A stretch of 42,752 nt of DNA from an uncultured Muribaculaceae bacterium (GCA_947174635.1 CAMWJS010000014.1:1-42752), one strand, 5' to 3'. Counted from the first letter of the stretch, positions 33,485-41,917 are shown. The notes: generated from the letters alone by a model not told the origin. Made by a program: numbers and translations.

Positions 33485-33945
33485 GTGGCTGACTGATGTG
33501 AAATTTTGGTATAAAAAAGAAGTAAGGTGAAAAATTGGTTTCGTGTTTCTGCCTTTAGAGAGTATTATTCGGGCCGTGTGAGTTTCCGACGACTCAAATA
33601 ATACTCCTGTAGGCCTGATAATGTGTTGGTTTGTTTGTTAGGAAGCAATTGTCGCACATCATAGGCGACATTTCGGTTTTAGATTGAAATTTCCTTGTTG
33701 CAAAATTAGTAAATGCGTGTGTTTCTGTCAGTAACACTCTGTCCAAAAAACTGTTGCTTTGCGCCATAACGGCTTGATGATTGCGTCAAAAAATAGCATT
33801 TTTGCGTCAGTCATCATTTTTTTTTGTTTTTCGGTGGGTGAATAGCCCTGCGATGTGCTAAAATTATAATCATTTATTTTGTGGCGATTGCGGTCTCTTT
33901 ATTATTTTTGTACAGTTACCTAACATAAGCCATTATTATCACGAA
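33485..33945. promoter_or_regulatory. Divergent control region between GH29 and GH92
   Basis: 461 nt without a gene. It contains the GH92 promoter (33878-33910), a TAATTTTG -7-like element for the minus strand (33701-33708, no good -33), and two identical TTGCGTCA words at 33781-33788 and 33802-33809, 21 nt apart in the same orientation (two helical turns), upstream of both transcription units. The rest (33520-33660) shows nothing recognisable. Confidence 0.55.
33878..33910 (+). promoter_or_regulatory. Promoter of the GH92 gene
   Basis: TTTG (33878-33881), 21 nt, TATTTTTG (33903-33910). Predicted leader is about 30 nt. Confidence 0.75.
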
Positions 33946-36231
33946 ATGAAAAAATCGATAGCCATTGTTTCCGGGCTCTGCCTTTCGGCTGCGCTATGCG
34001 GCCATGCCGGCGAGCGCCTTTCCGATTATGTAAATCCGATTATCGGAGCATCCACAAGTACCACCATAGCGCATGCCGAGCACGGGCTTGGCAAGACTTT
34101 CCCCGGTGCGGCCACTCCCTGGGGCATGACTCAGGTGAGTCCCAACACCATCACCGGAGGGGATAACGGCTCGGGCTACTCCCACGAGCATACATCGATT
34201 GAGGGGTTTGCCATGACTCAGCTCAGCGGTATAGGCTGGTACGGCGACATGGGAAATTTTCTTGTCATGCCCTCGGTGGGGCAGCTCCGCACATGGCGCG
34301 GTGACCTCGACAATCCCGAGGCCGGCTACCGTTCGCGCTACGACAAGAATTCGGAAACCGCCAAGGCCGGTTATTACGGTGTGCATCTGACCGATTACGA
34401 TATTCACGCCGAAGTCACCGCCACACCCCACGGCGGCGTGATGCGGTTCACATACCCCGATGCCGACACTGCCCGCGTGCAGATTGACCTGGCGCGCAGG
34501 GTAGGGGGCACCTCCACACGCCAGCGCATCGAAGTGGTCAACGACTCCACCATACGCGGCTGGATGCGTTGCACTCCCGATGGCGGCGGCTGGGGCAACG
34601 GCAGCGGAAATGCGAATTATACGGTATATTTCTATTCCGTTTTCTCTCGTCCGATGACCGACTACGGTGTCTGGACAGCTCTCGTCCCCGCCGGTGCCGA
34701 CCGCCATCTGCAGTCGGTCACCTCCGAGGAGTTTGCCCGCCGCACGGCATCGGCCGAGGTGGTGCGCGGCATAAAGGCCTACGAAGGGAACCATCTCGGT
34801 TTCTTCACCGAATTTCCTACAGCTAAAGGCGATGCCGTCACGTTGCGTACCGCCATATCGTTTGTCAGCATGGAGGGTGCCGAGGCCAACTACAACGCCG
34901 AGCTTGCCGGTAATGCCGACTTTGCCGCATACAGAGAGCAGGCCGCATCGCTTTGGGACGACGCTCTCGCCAAAATCACCGTCGAGGGTGGCAGCGCCGA
35001 CGACCGCACCATATTCTATACCGCCCTATATCACACAATGATAGACCCCCGTTGCTTCACCGACGTCACCGGCGAATATCCCGGCGCCGACGGCCGCGCG
35101 CACACCACCGACCGCTACACGCGCCGCACCGTGTTCAGCGGCTGGGATGTGTTCCGCAGCCAGTTTCCGCTCCAGACCATCATCAACCCCGAGGTGGTCA
35201 ACGACATGATTAACTCATTCATTGACATGGCTCAGGAAAACGGCACCGGTGTCTATGACCGCTGGGAACTTCTCAACGCCTACTCCGGTTGCATGCTCGG
35301 CAATCCCGCCATCTCGGTTATCGCCGACGCTGCCGTGAAAGGTATCGACGGCTTCGACCTTGCCAAGGCATACGGACAGTGCCGCCGCACCGCCGACACT
35401 ATCGGACATCACCCCGAACTGGGGTATTCTCCCGGCGGCTCGTCGATATCCGAGACACTTGAATATGCCTATTTCGACTGGTGCGTGGCTCAGATAGCAC
35501 GTCTGATGGACGACAAAACTGCCGAAACTGACTATCTGGCCCGCGGTCAGGCCTTCCGCAATATTTTCGACACGGAAAAAGGTTGGTTCCGTCCCCGCAA
35601 TGCCGACGGCTCCTGGGCTGAATGGCCCGAAAAGGGGCGCATGCAGGAGTGGTACGGCTGCATGGAGTGCAACCCCTACCAGCAGGGATGGTTCGTGCCG
35701 CATGATGTGGAAGGTATGGTGGAACTGATGGGAGGACGCGAGGCTGCTCTCGCCGACCTCCAGTCGATGTTCGAGAACACCCCCGTGGAGTTCTGGTGGA
35801 ACGAGTTCTACAATCACGCCAACGAGCCGGTGCATCATATTCCGTTTCTCTTCAACCGTCTCGGCGCTCCCGAACTGACACAGAAATGGACTAACCATAT
35901 ATGCCGCAAGGCCTACCGCAACGCCGTCGACGGGCTGTGCGGCAACGAGGATGTCGGGCAGATGTCGGCATGGTATATTCTTGCGGCTTCAGGCTTCCAT
36001 CCCCTTTGTCCCGCTCTGCCTGAATATGAGATAACCTCGCCTCTTTTCGACCGCATCACATACAATCTTCCCTCGGGCAAGCAATTCATAATCACTGCCG
36101 ACCGCCCCTCGCCCGATGCAATCTATATCGACAGCGTAACCCTCAATGGCGAGCCTCTGACCGGCACCTCCATTCCCCACGCAGCAATAATAAACGGCGG
36201 CACCCTCCATTTCACCCTCAAAACACTCTGA
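33946..36231 (+). CDS. GH92 alpha-mannosidase, secreted
   Basis: 761 residues with signal peptide (cleavage near GHA-G). GH92 hallmarks: YVNPIIGAS at the mature N-terminus, GAATPWGMTQVSPNT, GSGYSHEHTSIEGFAMTQLSG, YTALYHTMIDPR, SGWDVFRSQFPL, MECNPYQQGWFVPHDV containing the likely acid Glu, and GNEDVGQMSAWYILAASGFHP with the calcium/base-region acids. GH92 enzymes are calcium-dependent inverting exo-alpha-mannosidases used on host N-glycans and yeast mannan. Divergent from the GH29-GH3-SGNH cassette. The MNT antitoxin gene follows 59 nt later with its own promoter. Confidence 0.95.
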   Translation: MKKSIAIVSGLCLSAALCGHAGERLSDYVNPIIGASTSTTIAHAEHGLGKTFPGAATPWGMTQVSPNTITGGDNGSGYSHEHTSIEGFAMTQLSGIGWYGDMGNFLVMPSVGQLRTWRGDLDNPEAGYRSRYDKNSETAKAGYYGVHLTDYDIHAEVTATPHGGVMRFTYPDADTARVQIDLARRVGGTSTRQRIEVVNDSTIRGWMRCTPDGGGWGNGSGNANYTVYFYSVFSRPMTDYGVWTALVPAGADRHLQSVTSEEFARRTASAEVVRGIKAYEGNHLGFFTEFPTAKGDAVTLRTAISFVSMEGAEANYNAELAGNADFAAYREQAASLWDDALAKITVEGGSADDRTIFYTALYHTMIDPRCFTDVTGEYPGADGRAHTTDRYTRRTVFSGWDVFRSQFPLQTIINPEVVNDMINSFIDMAQENGTGVYDRWELLNAYSGCMLGNPAISVIADAAVKGIDGFDLAKAYGQCRRTADTIGHHPELGYSPGGSSISETLEYAYFDWCVAQIARLMDDKTAETDYLARGQAFRNIFDTEKGWFRPRNADGSWAEWPEKGRMQEWYGCMECNPYQQGWFVPHDVEGMVELMGGREAALADLQSMFENTPVEFWWNEFYNHANEPVHHIPFLFNRLGAPELTQKWTNHICRKAYRNAVDGLCGNEDVGQMSAWYILAASGFHPLCPALPEYEITSPLFDRITYNLPSGKQFIITADRPSPDAIYIDSVTLNGEPLTGTSIPHAAIINGGTLHFTLKTL

Positions 36232-36236
36232 TTTAG

Positions 36237-36273
36237 GTTGCCCGTAAAGAAATAATCGCTATATTTGCAAATA
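36237..36273 (+). promoter_or_regulatory. Promoter and palindromic operator of the MNT/HEPN pair
   Basis: GTTG (36237-36240), 19 nt, TATATTTG (36260-36267). The perfect 12-bp palindrome TATTTGCAAATA (36262-36273) overlaps the -7 box and the predicted start of transcription, as expected for a self-repressing toxin-antitoxin promoter. Confidence 0.7.
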
Positions 36274-36290
36274 GCAAAAGCAATCAGACA

Positions 36291-36581
36291 ATGATATCGG
36301 ACGAATATATTAAAATTCTTAGCGATAATATGTCACATATTCAGAAAGAATATGGGGTGACAGGATTATGTCTTTACGGGTCGACGGCCCGAGGCGACAA
36401 CAGCCCCGGCAGTGATGTGGATATTCTTGTCGATATGCCTCCCAAGATATTTCTCATGAGTGCCCTGAAAGAATTTTTAGAGGAGATACTATGTACATCA
36501 GTTGATTTGGTGCGTCGTCATTCCCGTCTATCAGTCAGATTTCTAAATCAAATTTCACGTGATGGAATCAAACTACTCTGA
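36291..36581 (+). CDS. mntA: Minimal nucleotidyltransferase (MNT) antitoxin
   Basis: 96 residues. The nucleotidyltransferase signature is complete: LYGSTARGDNSPGSDVDILVD, with GS at 30-31 and the Asp42/Asp44 metal pair. In type VII toxin-antitoxin pairs MntA inactivates the HEPN toxin by adding AMP to a tyrosine near its active site. The stop codon overlaps the HEPN gene by 20 nt. AT-rich compared with the flanking GH92 and PatB genes. Confidence 0.88.
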   Translation: MISDEYIKILSDNMSHIQKEYGVTGLCLYGSTARGDNSPGSDVDILVDMPPKIFLMSALKEFLEEILCTSVDLVRRHSRLSVRFLNQISRDGIKLL

Positions 36582-36957
36582 CCACGACAAAGAGCGGGCG
36601 TATCTTACGTTCAAGTCTATTGAAGAAACGATAAATCAACTGATAGACTGGAATAAAAATGTTAAATCCGTTGATTATTATTACAATTCTCAGGCAGGAA
36701 TGCAACTTCTTGCAGCAAATTGCACATTGATCACAGCAATAGGTGAGGGAGTAAACCGGATTTGTAGGATTTTGCCGGATTTTTTGCAATCAAATTTCCC
36801 TGATATTCCATGGCATGCGATTATAGGTATGAGAAATCATATTGCACATGGTTATTTTGAACTTGATGCAGACTTGATTTTTGAGGCTGTTTCCAATGAT
36901 GTGCCTTCATTGCTTCCTTATATTGAAAAAGCAATAGAACTTTGTTGTAAGTCATAA
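36562..36957 (+). CDS. hepT: HEPN-domain RNase toxin (HepT-like, DUF86)
   Basis: 131 residues from the ATG at 36562 (a GTG one codon earlier is also open). All-helical HEPN fold with the active-site motif RNHIAHGYF: Arg91, His96 and Tyr98 give Rx4HxY. The Tyr is the residue known to be AMPylated by the MNT partner in the family. HEPN toxins cleave RNA as dimers. The pair looks intact: all catalytic residues of both partners are present. Overlap with mntA fits coupled translation. Confidence 0.88.
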   Translation: MESNYSDHDKERAYLTFKSIEETINQLIDWNKNVKSVDYYYNSQAGMQLLAANCTLITAIGEGVNRICRILPDFLQSNFPDIPWHAIIGMRNHIAHGYFELDADLIFEAVSNDVPSLLPYIEKAIELCCKS

Positions 36958-37008
36958 CGAAAGCCGCTATAAAATATTTTTGACCCTTATTCGTCAGGTT
37001 ATCAGGTT

Positions 37009-37016
37009 TAGTTTTG
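37009..37016 (+). promoter_or_regulatory. Probable -7 element for patB
   Basis: TAGTTTTG, 39 nt before the patB ATG. A second TATTTTTG lies at 36975-36982. Neither has a clear -33 partner. Confidence 0.4.
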
Positions 37017-37054
37017 CGTTACTTTACAATACTTTTATGTGACACCCTCTGATT

Positions 37055-38233
37055 ATGGAGCAGTTTGATTTTGATGAAATAATAGCACGGCGCGGTTCCG
37101 GTTCATACAAATGGGATACGCCTGAACGCGGCGATGTGTTGCCTATGTGGGTGGCCGACATGGATTTCATGACGGCGCCGTGTGTCATCGAGGCTCTGCA
37201 CCGCAGGGTCAGTCACGGAGTGTTCGGCTATACGAAAGTCGGCGATGATTACTACGACGCGCTTACCCGATGGTTCAGCCGTCGTCACGGATGGCATATC
37301 GACCGCAACGATGTGATATACACTTCGGGGGTAGTGCCTGCCATCTCCGCGATTATAAAAGGGCTTGCCGCTCCGGGCGACAAGGTTATCGTGCAGACTC
37401 CCGTCTACAACTGCTTTTTCTCGTCGATACGCAACAACGGCTGCGAGATTTGCGAGTGTCCGCTCGATTATCATGCCGATGGTCGCTATACCATTGATTT
37501 CGAGGCTCTCGAACAGTGCGCATCCCATCCGCGTGCCACAATGCTGCTGCTGTGCAACCCCCACAATCCGGCCGGACGCGTGTGGACCCGCGATGAATTG
37601 CACCGCATCGGTGAGATTTGTCTGCGCCACAATGTGACGGTGGTTGCCGATGAGATACATTGCGAGCTGACTTTCAACGGTTTCAGGTTTACACCATACG
37701 CTACATTGGGCGAGGAGTTTGCCGCGAAATGCGTGTGCTGCAACTCTCCGAGCAAGGCATTCAACACCGCCGGACTGCAGATTGCCAATATAGTGTGTCG
37801 TGACGCGGGGATGCGCCGGCGCATCGACCGCGCCATCAACGACAATGAGGTGTGTGATGTCAATCCGTTTGGTGTGACCGGACTCATTGCCGCCTACAAC
37901 GAAGGGGAGGATTGGCTCTGTCAACTGATTGACTATCTTTACGGAAACTACCGCTTCGCTTCGGAGCGCTTCGCCTCGGAGCTGCCTGATTACACTGTCA
38001 CACCCCTCGAAGGCACCTATCTGCTCTGGCTCAATGTGTCGGCCTCTGGACTTGACGGCGCTGCATTTGCGTCACGGCTTGAGAAGGAGGCTCGGGTCAT
38101 GCTCAGTCCCGGCGATATATACGGAGCCGCCGGCTCGGCGTTTGTCCGTGTCAATCTGGCTGCTCCACGCAGTGTGGTGGCCGAAGGTGTTGAACGTATC
38201 ATCTCATTCGCTCGCTCGCTGTCAGCGAAATAA
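37055..38233 (+). CDS. patB: PatB/MalY-type PLP-dependent C-S lyase or aminotransferase
   Basis: 392 residues, fold-type I class-I/II aminotransferase. Family marks: MWVADMDFMTAPCVIEAL, FGYT, QTPVYNCFF, LLLCNPHNPAGRVWT, VVADEIHCEL with the pyridine-binding Asp, and NSPSKAFNTAGLQ with Lys234 as the PLP Schiff-base lysine. MalY/PatB proteins act as cystathionine or cysteine-S-conjugate beta-lyases, giving pyruvate, ammonia and a thiol. The next gene, a MATE exporter, begins 6 nt after the stop, so the two are co-transcribed. Confidence 0.9.
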   Translation: MEQFDFDEIIARRGSGSYKWDTPERGDVLPMWVADMDFMTAPCVIEALHRRVSHGVFGYTKVGDDYYDALTRWFSRRHGWHIDRNDVIYTSGVVPAISAIIKGLAAPGDKVIVQTPVYNCFFSSIRNNGCEICECPLDYHADGRYTIDFEALEQCASHPRATMLLLCNPHNPAGRVWTRDELHRIGEICLRHNVTVVADEIHCELTFNGFRFTPYATLGEEFAAKCVCCNSPSKAFNTAGLQIANIVCRDAGMRRRIDRAINDNEVCDVNPFGVTGLIAAYNEGEDWLCQLIDYLYGNYRFASERFASELPDYTVTPLEGTYLLWLNVSASGLDGAAFASRLEKEARVMLSPGDIYGAAGSAFVRVNLAAPRSVVAEGVERIISFARSLSAK

Positions 38234-38239
38234 CCTGAT

Positions 38240-39667
38240 ATGGAAAGAGACGGTCTGCTTGTCAAGATACGTCGCGGAGAGGCGATGTCGCTGCGTGAGC
38301 AGCTGCGGCTCACGGCCGTGCTGTCGTGGCCGGCCATCGTGGCTCAGCTGTCGACAATAGTGATGCAGTATATCGATGCGGCTATGGTGGGTTCGCTCGG
38401 GGCGGAGTCGTCGGCCTCGATCGGTCTGATGGCTACCTCGACATGGCTCATGTGGGGGCTGTGTTCGGCTGTGGCTTCCGGTTTTTCGGTGCAGGTGGCC
38501 AACCGCATCGGAGCTTCCGACCGTCGGGGTGCAGAGCGCGTTCTGCGCCAGTCGTTTATTCCTGTCATAGTGTTCAGTGTGCTGCTTGCGGCGTTTGGCG
38601 CGGCGGTCAGCGGCAATCTGCCGCTGTGGCTCGGCGGGGGAGACGATATTGTTGGAGACGCATCATCTTATTTCTTGATATTCAGCCTGTCGCTGCCGTT
38701 GTTGCAGATCAGTTTCCTGAGCGGAGCCATGCTCCGTTGCAGCGGAAACACTCTTTTTCCCGGCATAGTGAATGTGGGGATGTGTGTGCTTGATGTGCTT
38801 TTCAATTTCTTCCTGATATTTGACGGACATGAATTTACGATTGGCGATGCCTCCGTCAGATTGCCCGGTGCGGGACTTGGGGTCACCGGTGCGGCTGTGG
38901 GTACGGCGCTTGCCGAGACCGTGGCCGCCGCGGTCATGCTGTGGTATCTCTGGCGGCGTAACCGCGAACTTAACATGCGCAACTCCGAGGGGTCTTTCAT
39001 GCCCGAAGCCGCTTGTCTGCGGCGCGCGTTTAAAATTTCGTTTCCGCTTGGGGTTGAGCATGCCTTGATGTGTGGCGCGCAGGTGTTCATCACCGCTATT
39101 GTAGCGCCTCTGGGCACTGTGGCTATCGCCGCCAACGCTTTTGCGGTCACGGCTGAAAGTCTGTGCTACATGCCCGGTTACGGTATAAGCGAGGCGGCCA
39201 CTACGCTTGTGGGGCAGAGTCTCGGAGCCGGCCGTGAGAAGCTGGCGCGCAGTTTTGCCAAAATAACCGTTGTGTCGGGTGTGGCTGTAATGACGCTGAT
39301 GGGTGTGGTGATGTATATCGGCGCACCGGTGATGATGGGTATTATATCTCCTGTCGATGAAATATGCGCGCTCGGCACCGAAGTGCTTCGCATCGAGGCC
39401 TTTGCCGAACCGATGTTCGCCGCTTCGATTGTGGCCTACGGCGTGTTTATCGGAGCGGGCGACACGATGGTGCCCGCTGGTATGAACCTGTTGAGTATCT
39501 GGGGTGTGCGCATCACGCTTGCCGCTGTTCTTGCGCCGACGATGGGGCTCACCGGAGTGTGGGTTGCTATGGCTGTCGAACTCTGTTTCCGTGGAGCCAT
39601 CTTCCTGCTGCGCCTGCGCACCGACCGGTGGCTGCGGGCCAACCGTGCGCTTTTCGCAGCACGCTGA
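38240..39667 (+). CDS. MATE-family multidrug/cation exporter
   Basis: 475 residues, about 12 transmembrane helices in two matching halves. Each half opens with a MATE-like block: WPAIVAQLSTIVMQYIDAAMVGSLGAESSASIG near the N-terminus, and FPLGVEHALMCGAQVFITAIVAPLGTVAIAANAF at the start of half 2, then GYGISEAATTLVGQSLGAG. Inner-membrane sodium- or proton-driven exporter, NorM-like. Substrate unknown. It directly follows patB in one operon, so export of a thiol or amino-acid product is possible but speculative. The 27 nt before the convergent znuC-like gene show no terminator. Confidence 0.92.
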   Translation: MERDGLLVKIRRGEAMSLREQLRLTAVLSWPAIVAQLSTIVMQYIDAAMVGSLGAESSASIGLMATSTWLMWGLCSAVASGFSVQVANRIGASDRRGAERVLRQSFIPVIVFSVLLAAFGAAVSGNLPLWLGGGDDIVGDASSYFLIFSLSLPLLQISFLSGAMLRCSGNTLFPGIVNVGMCVLDVLFNFFLIFDGHEFTIGDASVRLPGAGLGVTGAAVGTALAETVAAAVMLWYLWRRNRELNMRNSEGSFMPEAACLRRAFKISFPLGVEHALMCGAQVFITAIVAPLGTVAIAANAFAVTAESLCYMPGYGISEAATTLVGQSLGAGREKLARSFAKITVVSGVAVMTLMGVVMYIGAPVMMGIISPVDEICALGTEVLRIEAFAEPMFAASIVAYGVFIGAGDTMVPAGMNLLSIWGVRITLAAVLAPTMGLTGVWVAMAVELCFRGAIFLLRLRTDRWLRANRALFAAR

Positions 39668-39694
39668 CAGGCGGGGAAATACTATACGGAAATA

Positions 39695-40468
39695 TTATTG
39701 ACGGTTGTGCGGGCAGTCGAGCGCGAAGTAATGGTGCCCGGCAGTGCACTCCTCGATGCGGTGGTCGACGATGATGTGGCGGTTGGCCATCGAGGCTATA
39801 TGCGACATTTCGTGCGACACGAGGATGATTGTGGTCGACGGCGCGAGTTCCGAAATTATGTCATACACGCGGTGTTCGAACTGCTTGTCGAGATAGCTGA
39901 GCGGTTCGTCGAGCACAAGTATCTGCGGGTTGCTGATGATGGCGCGCGCGAGCAGGGTGCGTTGCAGCTGTCCGCCCGACAGGCGGTCGAGAGTAAATTC
40001 GCTCCGTTCCTCAAGGCCTACGCAGGCGATGGCGTCGTGCACACGCTGTGCGCGTTCGTCGCCGCTTATATTCTTTATGGATATGAGCCCCGACTTGATT
40101 ACCTCCCTCACCGTGATGGGGAAGCGCGAGTCAATCATGTTTTTCTGAGGGAGATATCCCACAGGCAGCCTGTCGGCAGGCATGCCGTTGTCAAGATAAG
40201 TGACGGTGCCGGTGGTGGGGGCTATCAGTTTCAGTATCAGGCGGAGCAGGGTGGTCTTTCCGCCGCCGTTGGGTCCGGTGATGGCAAAGAAGTCGCCACG
40301 CCTTATTGTGAGGTCGACATCTTCGAGTATGATTTTGCCTCCGCGGCGCAGCGACACGCCGTCGAGGGAGATTATGGTGTCGTTTCCGGAGTGGTTGCGC
40401 GGCGTATGGTGCATGCAGTGGCCGTTGCAGCTATGACCTTCTCCGGCAGGATTATTGAGCGAGGGCAT
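39695..40468 (-). CDS. Metal ABC transporter ATP-binding protein (ZnuC-like) with Cys/His-rich ends
   Basis: 257 residues. ABC motifs: Walker A GPNGGGKTT (65-73), Q-loop in VGYLPQKN, signature LSGGQLQRT, Walker B ILVLDEPLSYLD, and H-loop VSHE. It best matches the zinc/manganese (ZnuC/MntB) class. Unusual: an N-terminal extension with HSCNGHCMHH (12-21) and a C-terminal tail with CTAGHHYFALDCPH, both able to bind zinc or copper; ordinary ZnuC proteins lack such tails. It overlaps the substrate-binding gene upstream by 17 nt. No permease gene follows, as the next gene is on the other strand. Confidence 0.85.
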   Translation of the reverse strand: MPSLNNPAGEGHSCNGHCMHHTPRNHSGNDTIISLDGVSLRRGGKIILEDVDLTIRRGDFFAITGPNGGGKTTLLRLILKLIAPTTGTVTYLDNGMPADRLPVGYLPQKNMIDSRFPITVREVIKSGLISIKNISGDERAQRVHDAIACVGLEERSEFTLDRLSGGQLQRTLLARAIISNPQILVLDEPLSYLDKQFEHRVYDIISELAPSTTIILVSHEMSHIASMANRHIIVDHRIEECTAGHHYFALDCPHNRQ

Positions 40469-41312
40469 CTGTTATGATTTTGAATTGGTTGAGGAAGTCC
40501 TCGTCGAGAGGGTTAATCTGCACGACCGACAGTCCAAGGGCGTCGGCGAGGCTTTGCGCCTGTCGGGAGTCGAAATTCTGTTGTATGAACATTACCGTGA
40601 CCCCCTCGTCGGCAGCGAGGCGGTGGGTGTCGCGCATCTGTCCGGGAGTCATCTCCTTGTTGTCCTGTCCGACAGGTATTTGCCTGAGGCCGTAGTCGCG
40701 GGCGAAATAGGAGAGTGACGGATGCCATATCAGGAATGCCTTAGAGCCGCTGCCTTTCAGTCGTGATGCTATCGCGGAGCCGGCGGAGTCGAGCCGTGCC
40801 GTCAGCCTATTATAATTGGCGTTGTAATAGTCTTTGTGCTCGGGGTCAATCCCGTTGACTGCGGCAAGCATATTGGCGGCAATGGTCTTGAGGTTGGGGA
40901 TTGAAGTCCATGTGTGAGGGTCGGCAACTTCGTGCACGTCATTGCCGTGTGAGTGAGTGCCAGTGATAAGTCTGATGCCTTCTGAAGTGTCGATGAAGCG
41001 GAGTCCCGGAGTCGACTCGCTGATGCGTTCCGTGAGAGTTTCCTCAAAAGGCAGGTTCCCGGCCTTCATGTAGAGGTCGGCGTCGCTGACCGCACGCAGG
41101 GTCTTTACCGTCACCTCAAACGCTTCGGGATTGGCATCGGCCTGCATCAAGGTGACGATGTCCATTGAGTCGCCTGTGATTTCTCTCAGAAGCGATGCCT
41201 GCGGGGGCAGGCTTACCGCAACAGATTTGCGCCCGTTGCCCTGCTGTCGGCATGACGACAGCCCGCAAAGCACTGAAAATATCGTCGCAAATAGAAAAAA
41301 TGTACGTTTCAT
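40452..41312 (-). CDS. Metal ABC transporter substrate-binding lipoprotein (ZnuA-like)
   Basis: 286 residues, lipobox LSSC (Cys21). Cluster A-I metal-binding protein: SLPPQASLLREITGD start, GTHSHGNDVHEVADPHTW with His133 as a ligand, and LIWHPSLSYFARDYGL with a further His ligand. The first ligand position, usually His in DPHxYE, reads NPEAFE here, so Glu63 replaces His. A short His-rich stretch (THSHGNDVH) takes the place of the long zinc loop. It supplies metal to the ZnuC-like ATPase with which it overlaps. Probably zinc, possibly manganese or iron. Only 5 nt separate a -7-like box from the ATG. Confidence 0.85.
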   Translation of the reverse strand: MKRTFFLFATIFSVLCGLSSCRQQGNGRKSVAVSLPPQASLLREITGDSMDIVTLMQADANPEAFEVTVKTLRAVSDADLYMKAGNLPFEETLTERISESTPGLRFIDTSEGIRLITGTHSHGNDVHEVADPHTWTSIPNLKTIAANMLAAVNGIDPEHKDYYNANYNRLTARLDSAGSAIASRLKGSGSKAFLIWHPSLSYFARDYGLRQIPVGQDNKEMTPGQMRDTHRLAADEGVTVMFIQQNFDSRQAQSLADALGLSVVQINPLDEDFLNQFKIITDALAQ

Positions 41313-41316
41313 ACCG

Positions 41317-41324
41317 CAAATTTA
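41317..41324 (-). promoter_or_regulatory. Possible -7 element of the znuA-like gene
   Basis: TAAATTTG on the minus strand, ending 4 nt before the ATG at 41312. No good -33 partner. If real, the mRNA is leaderless; the lipoprotein signal leaves no room for a later start. Confidence 0.35.
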
Positions 41325-41345
41325 TAAAAAAAATAACATTAAGCG

Positions 41346-41375
41346 TTTGAAAAATTACGATATTCACTATATTTG
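41346..41375 (+). promoter_or_regulatory. Promoter of the Lrp/AsnC gene
   Basis: TTTG (41346-41349), 18 nt, TATATTTG (41368-41375), about 30 nt before the ATG. The spacer is one or two bases shorter than usual. It shares the 92-nt gap with the divergent metal transporter. Confidence 0.6.
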
Positions 41376-41404
41376 CAACGCAAAACAAAAATGACATTAG
41401 AACT

Positions 41405-41881
41405 ATGGCCCATACTCAACTTGACCAACTTGACGTGAAGATACTGCAAATGATGTCGGGCAATGCCCGCAAACCGTTTCTCGAGATAGCCCGCGAATGC
41501 GGAGTGTCGGGCGCAGCGGTGCATCAGCGTATCGGAAAGTTACAGTCATCGGGAGTAATAAAGGGTACGGAAATGCTGGTCGAGCCCTCTGCCATTGGTT
41601 ACGAAACCTGTGCCTATATGGGATTTTTTCTCAAAGATCCGGCGTCGTTCAACGATGTGATAGAGAAACTCCGTGAAATACCGGAAGTGGTGGAATGTCA
41701 TTTCACCACCGGGCAATATGACCTTTTCATCAAGGTTTTTGCCCACAACAATGACCATCTTCTGCACCTTATCCACGAAAAGCTGCAAAATCTCGGACTG
41801 TCGCGCACCGAGTCTCTTATCTCGTTTAAAGAAGTATTCAAGCGTCCGTTGCCTGTCGACGATGCCGTTGCTCGTGACTGA
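41405..41881 (+). CDS. Lrp/AsnC-family transcriptional regulator
   Basis: 158 residues. N-terminal winged helix-turn-helix (LDQLDVKILQMMSGNARKPFLEIARECGVSGAAVHQRIGKLQSSGVI) and a C-terminal RAM/effector domain (YMGFFLKD, IPEVVECHFTTGQYDLFIKVFAHNNDHL). Lrp/AsnC proteins form octamers and respond to amino acids. The conserved G.YD segment that helps bind the effector is present. Own promoter; targets unknown. It is divergent from the znuA-like gene, so regulation of that operon is possible, though family members more often control amino-acid genes. Confidence 0.93.
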   Translation: MAHTQLDQLDVKILQMMSGNARKPFLEIARECGVSGAAVHQRIGKLQSSGVIKGTEMLVEPSAIGYETCAYMGFFLKDPASFNDVIEKLREIPEVVECHFTTGQYDLFIKVFAHNNDHLLHLIHEKLQNLGLSRTESLISFKEVFKRPLPVDDAVARD

Positions 41882-41909
41882 TATTATAACATTATCTTTT
41901 CCGGATTGT

Positions 41910-41917
41910 TATATTTG
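41910..41917 (+). promoter_or_regulatory. -7 element before the pRiA4b ORF-3-like gene
   Basis: TATATTTG, 30 nt before the ATG. No clear -33; read-through from the Lrp gene is possible because no terminator lies between. Confidence 0.45.

Noticed and set aside
33994-34794. 266-residue open frame antisense to the GH92 gene
   Set aside because: It lies wholly inside a strong GH92 coding region and has no family features; long antisense frames are expected in GC-rich codons.
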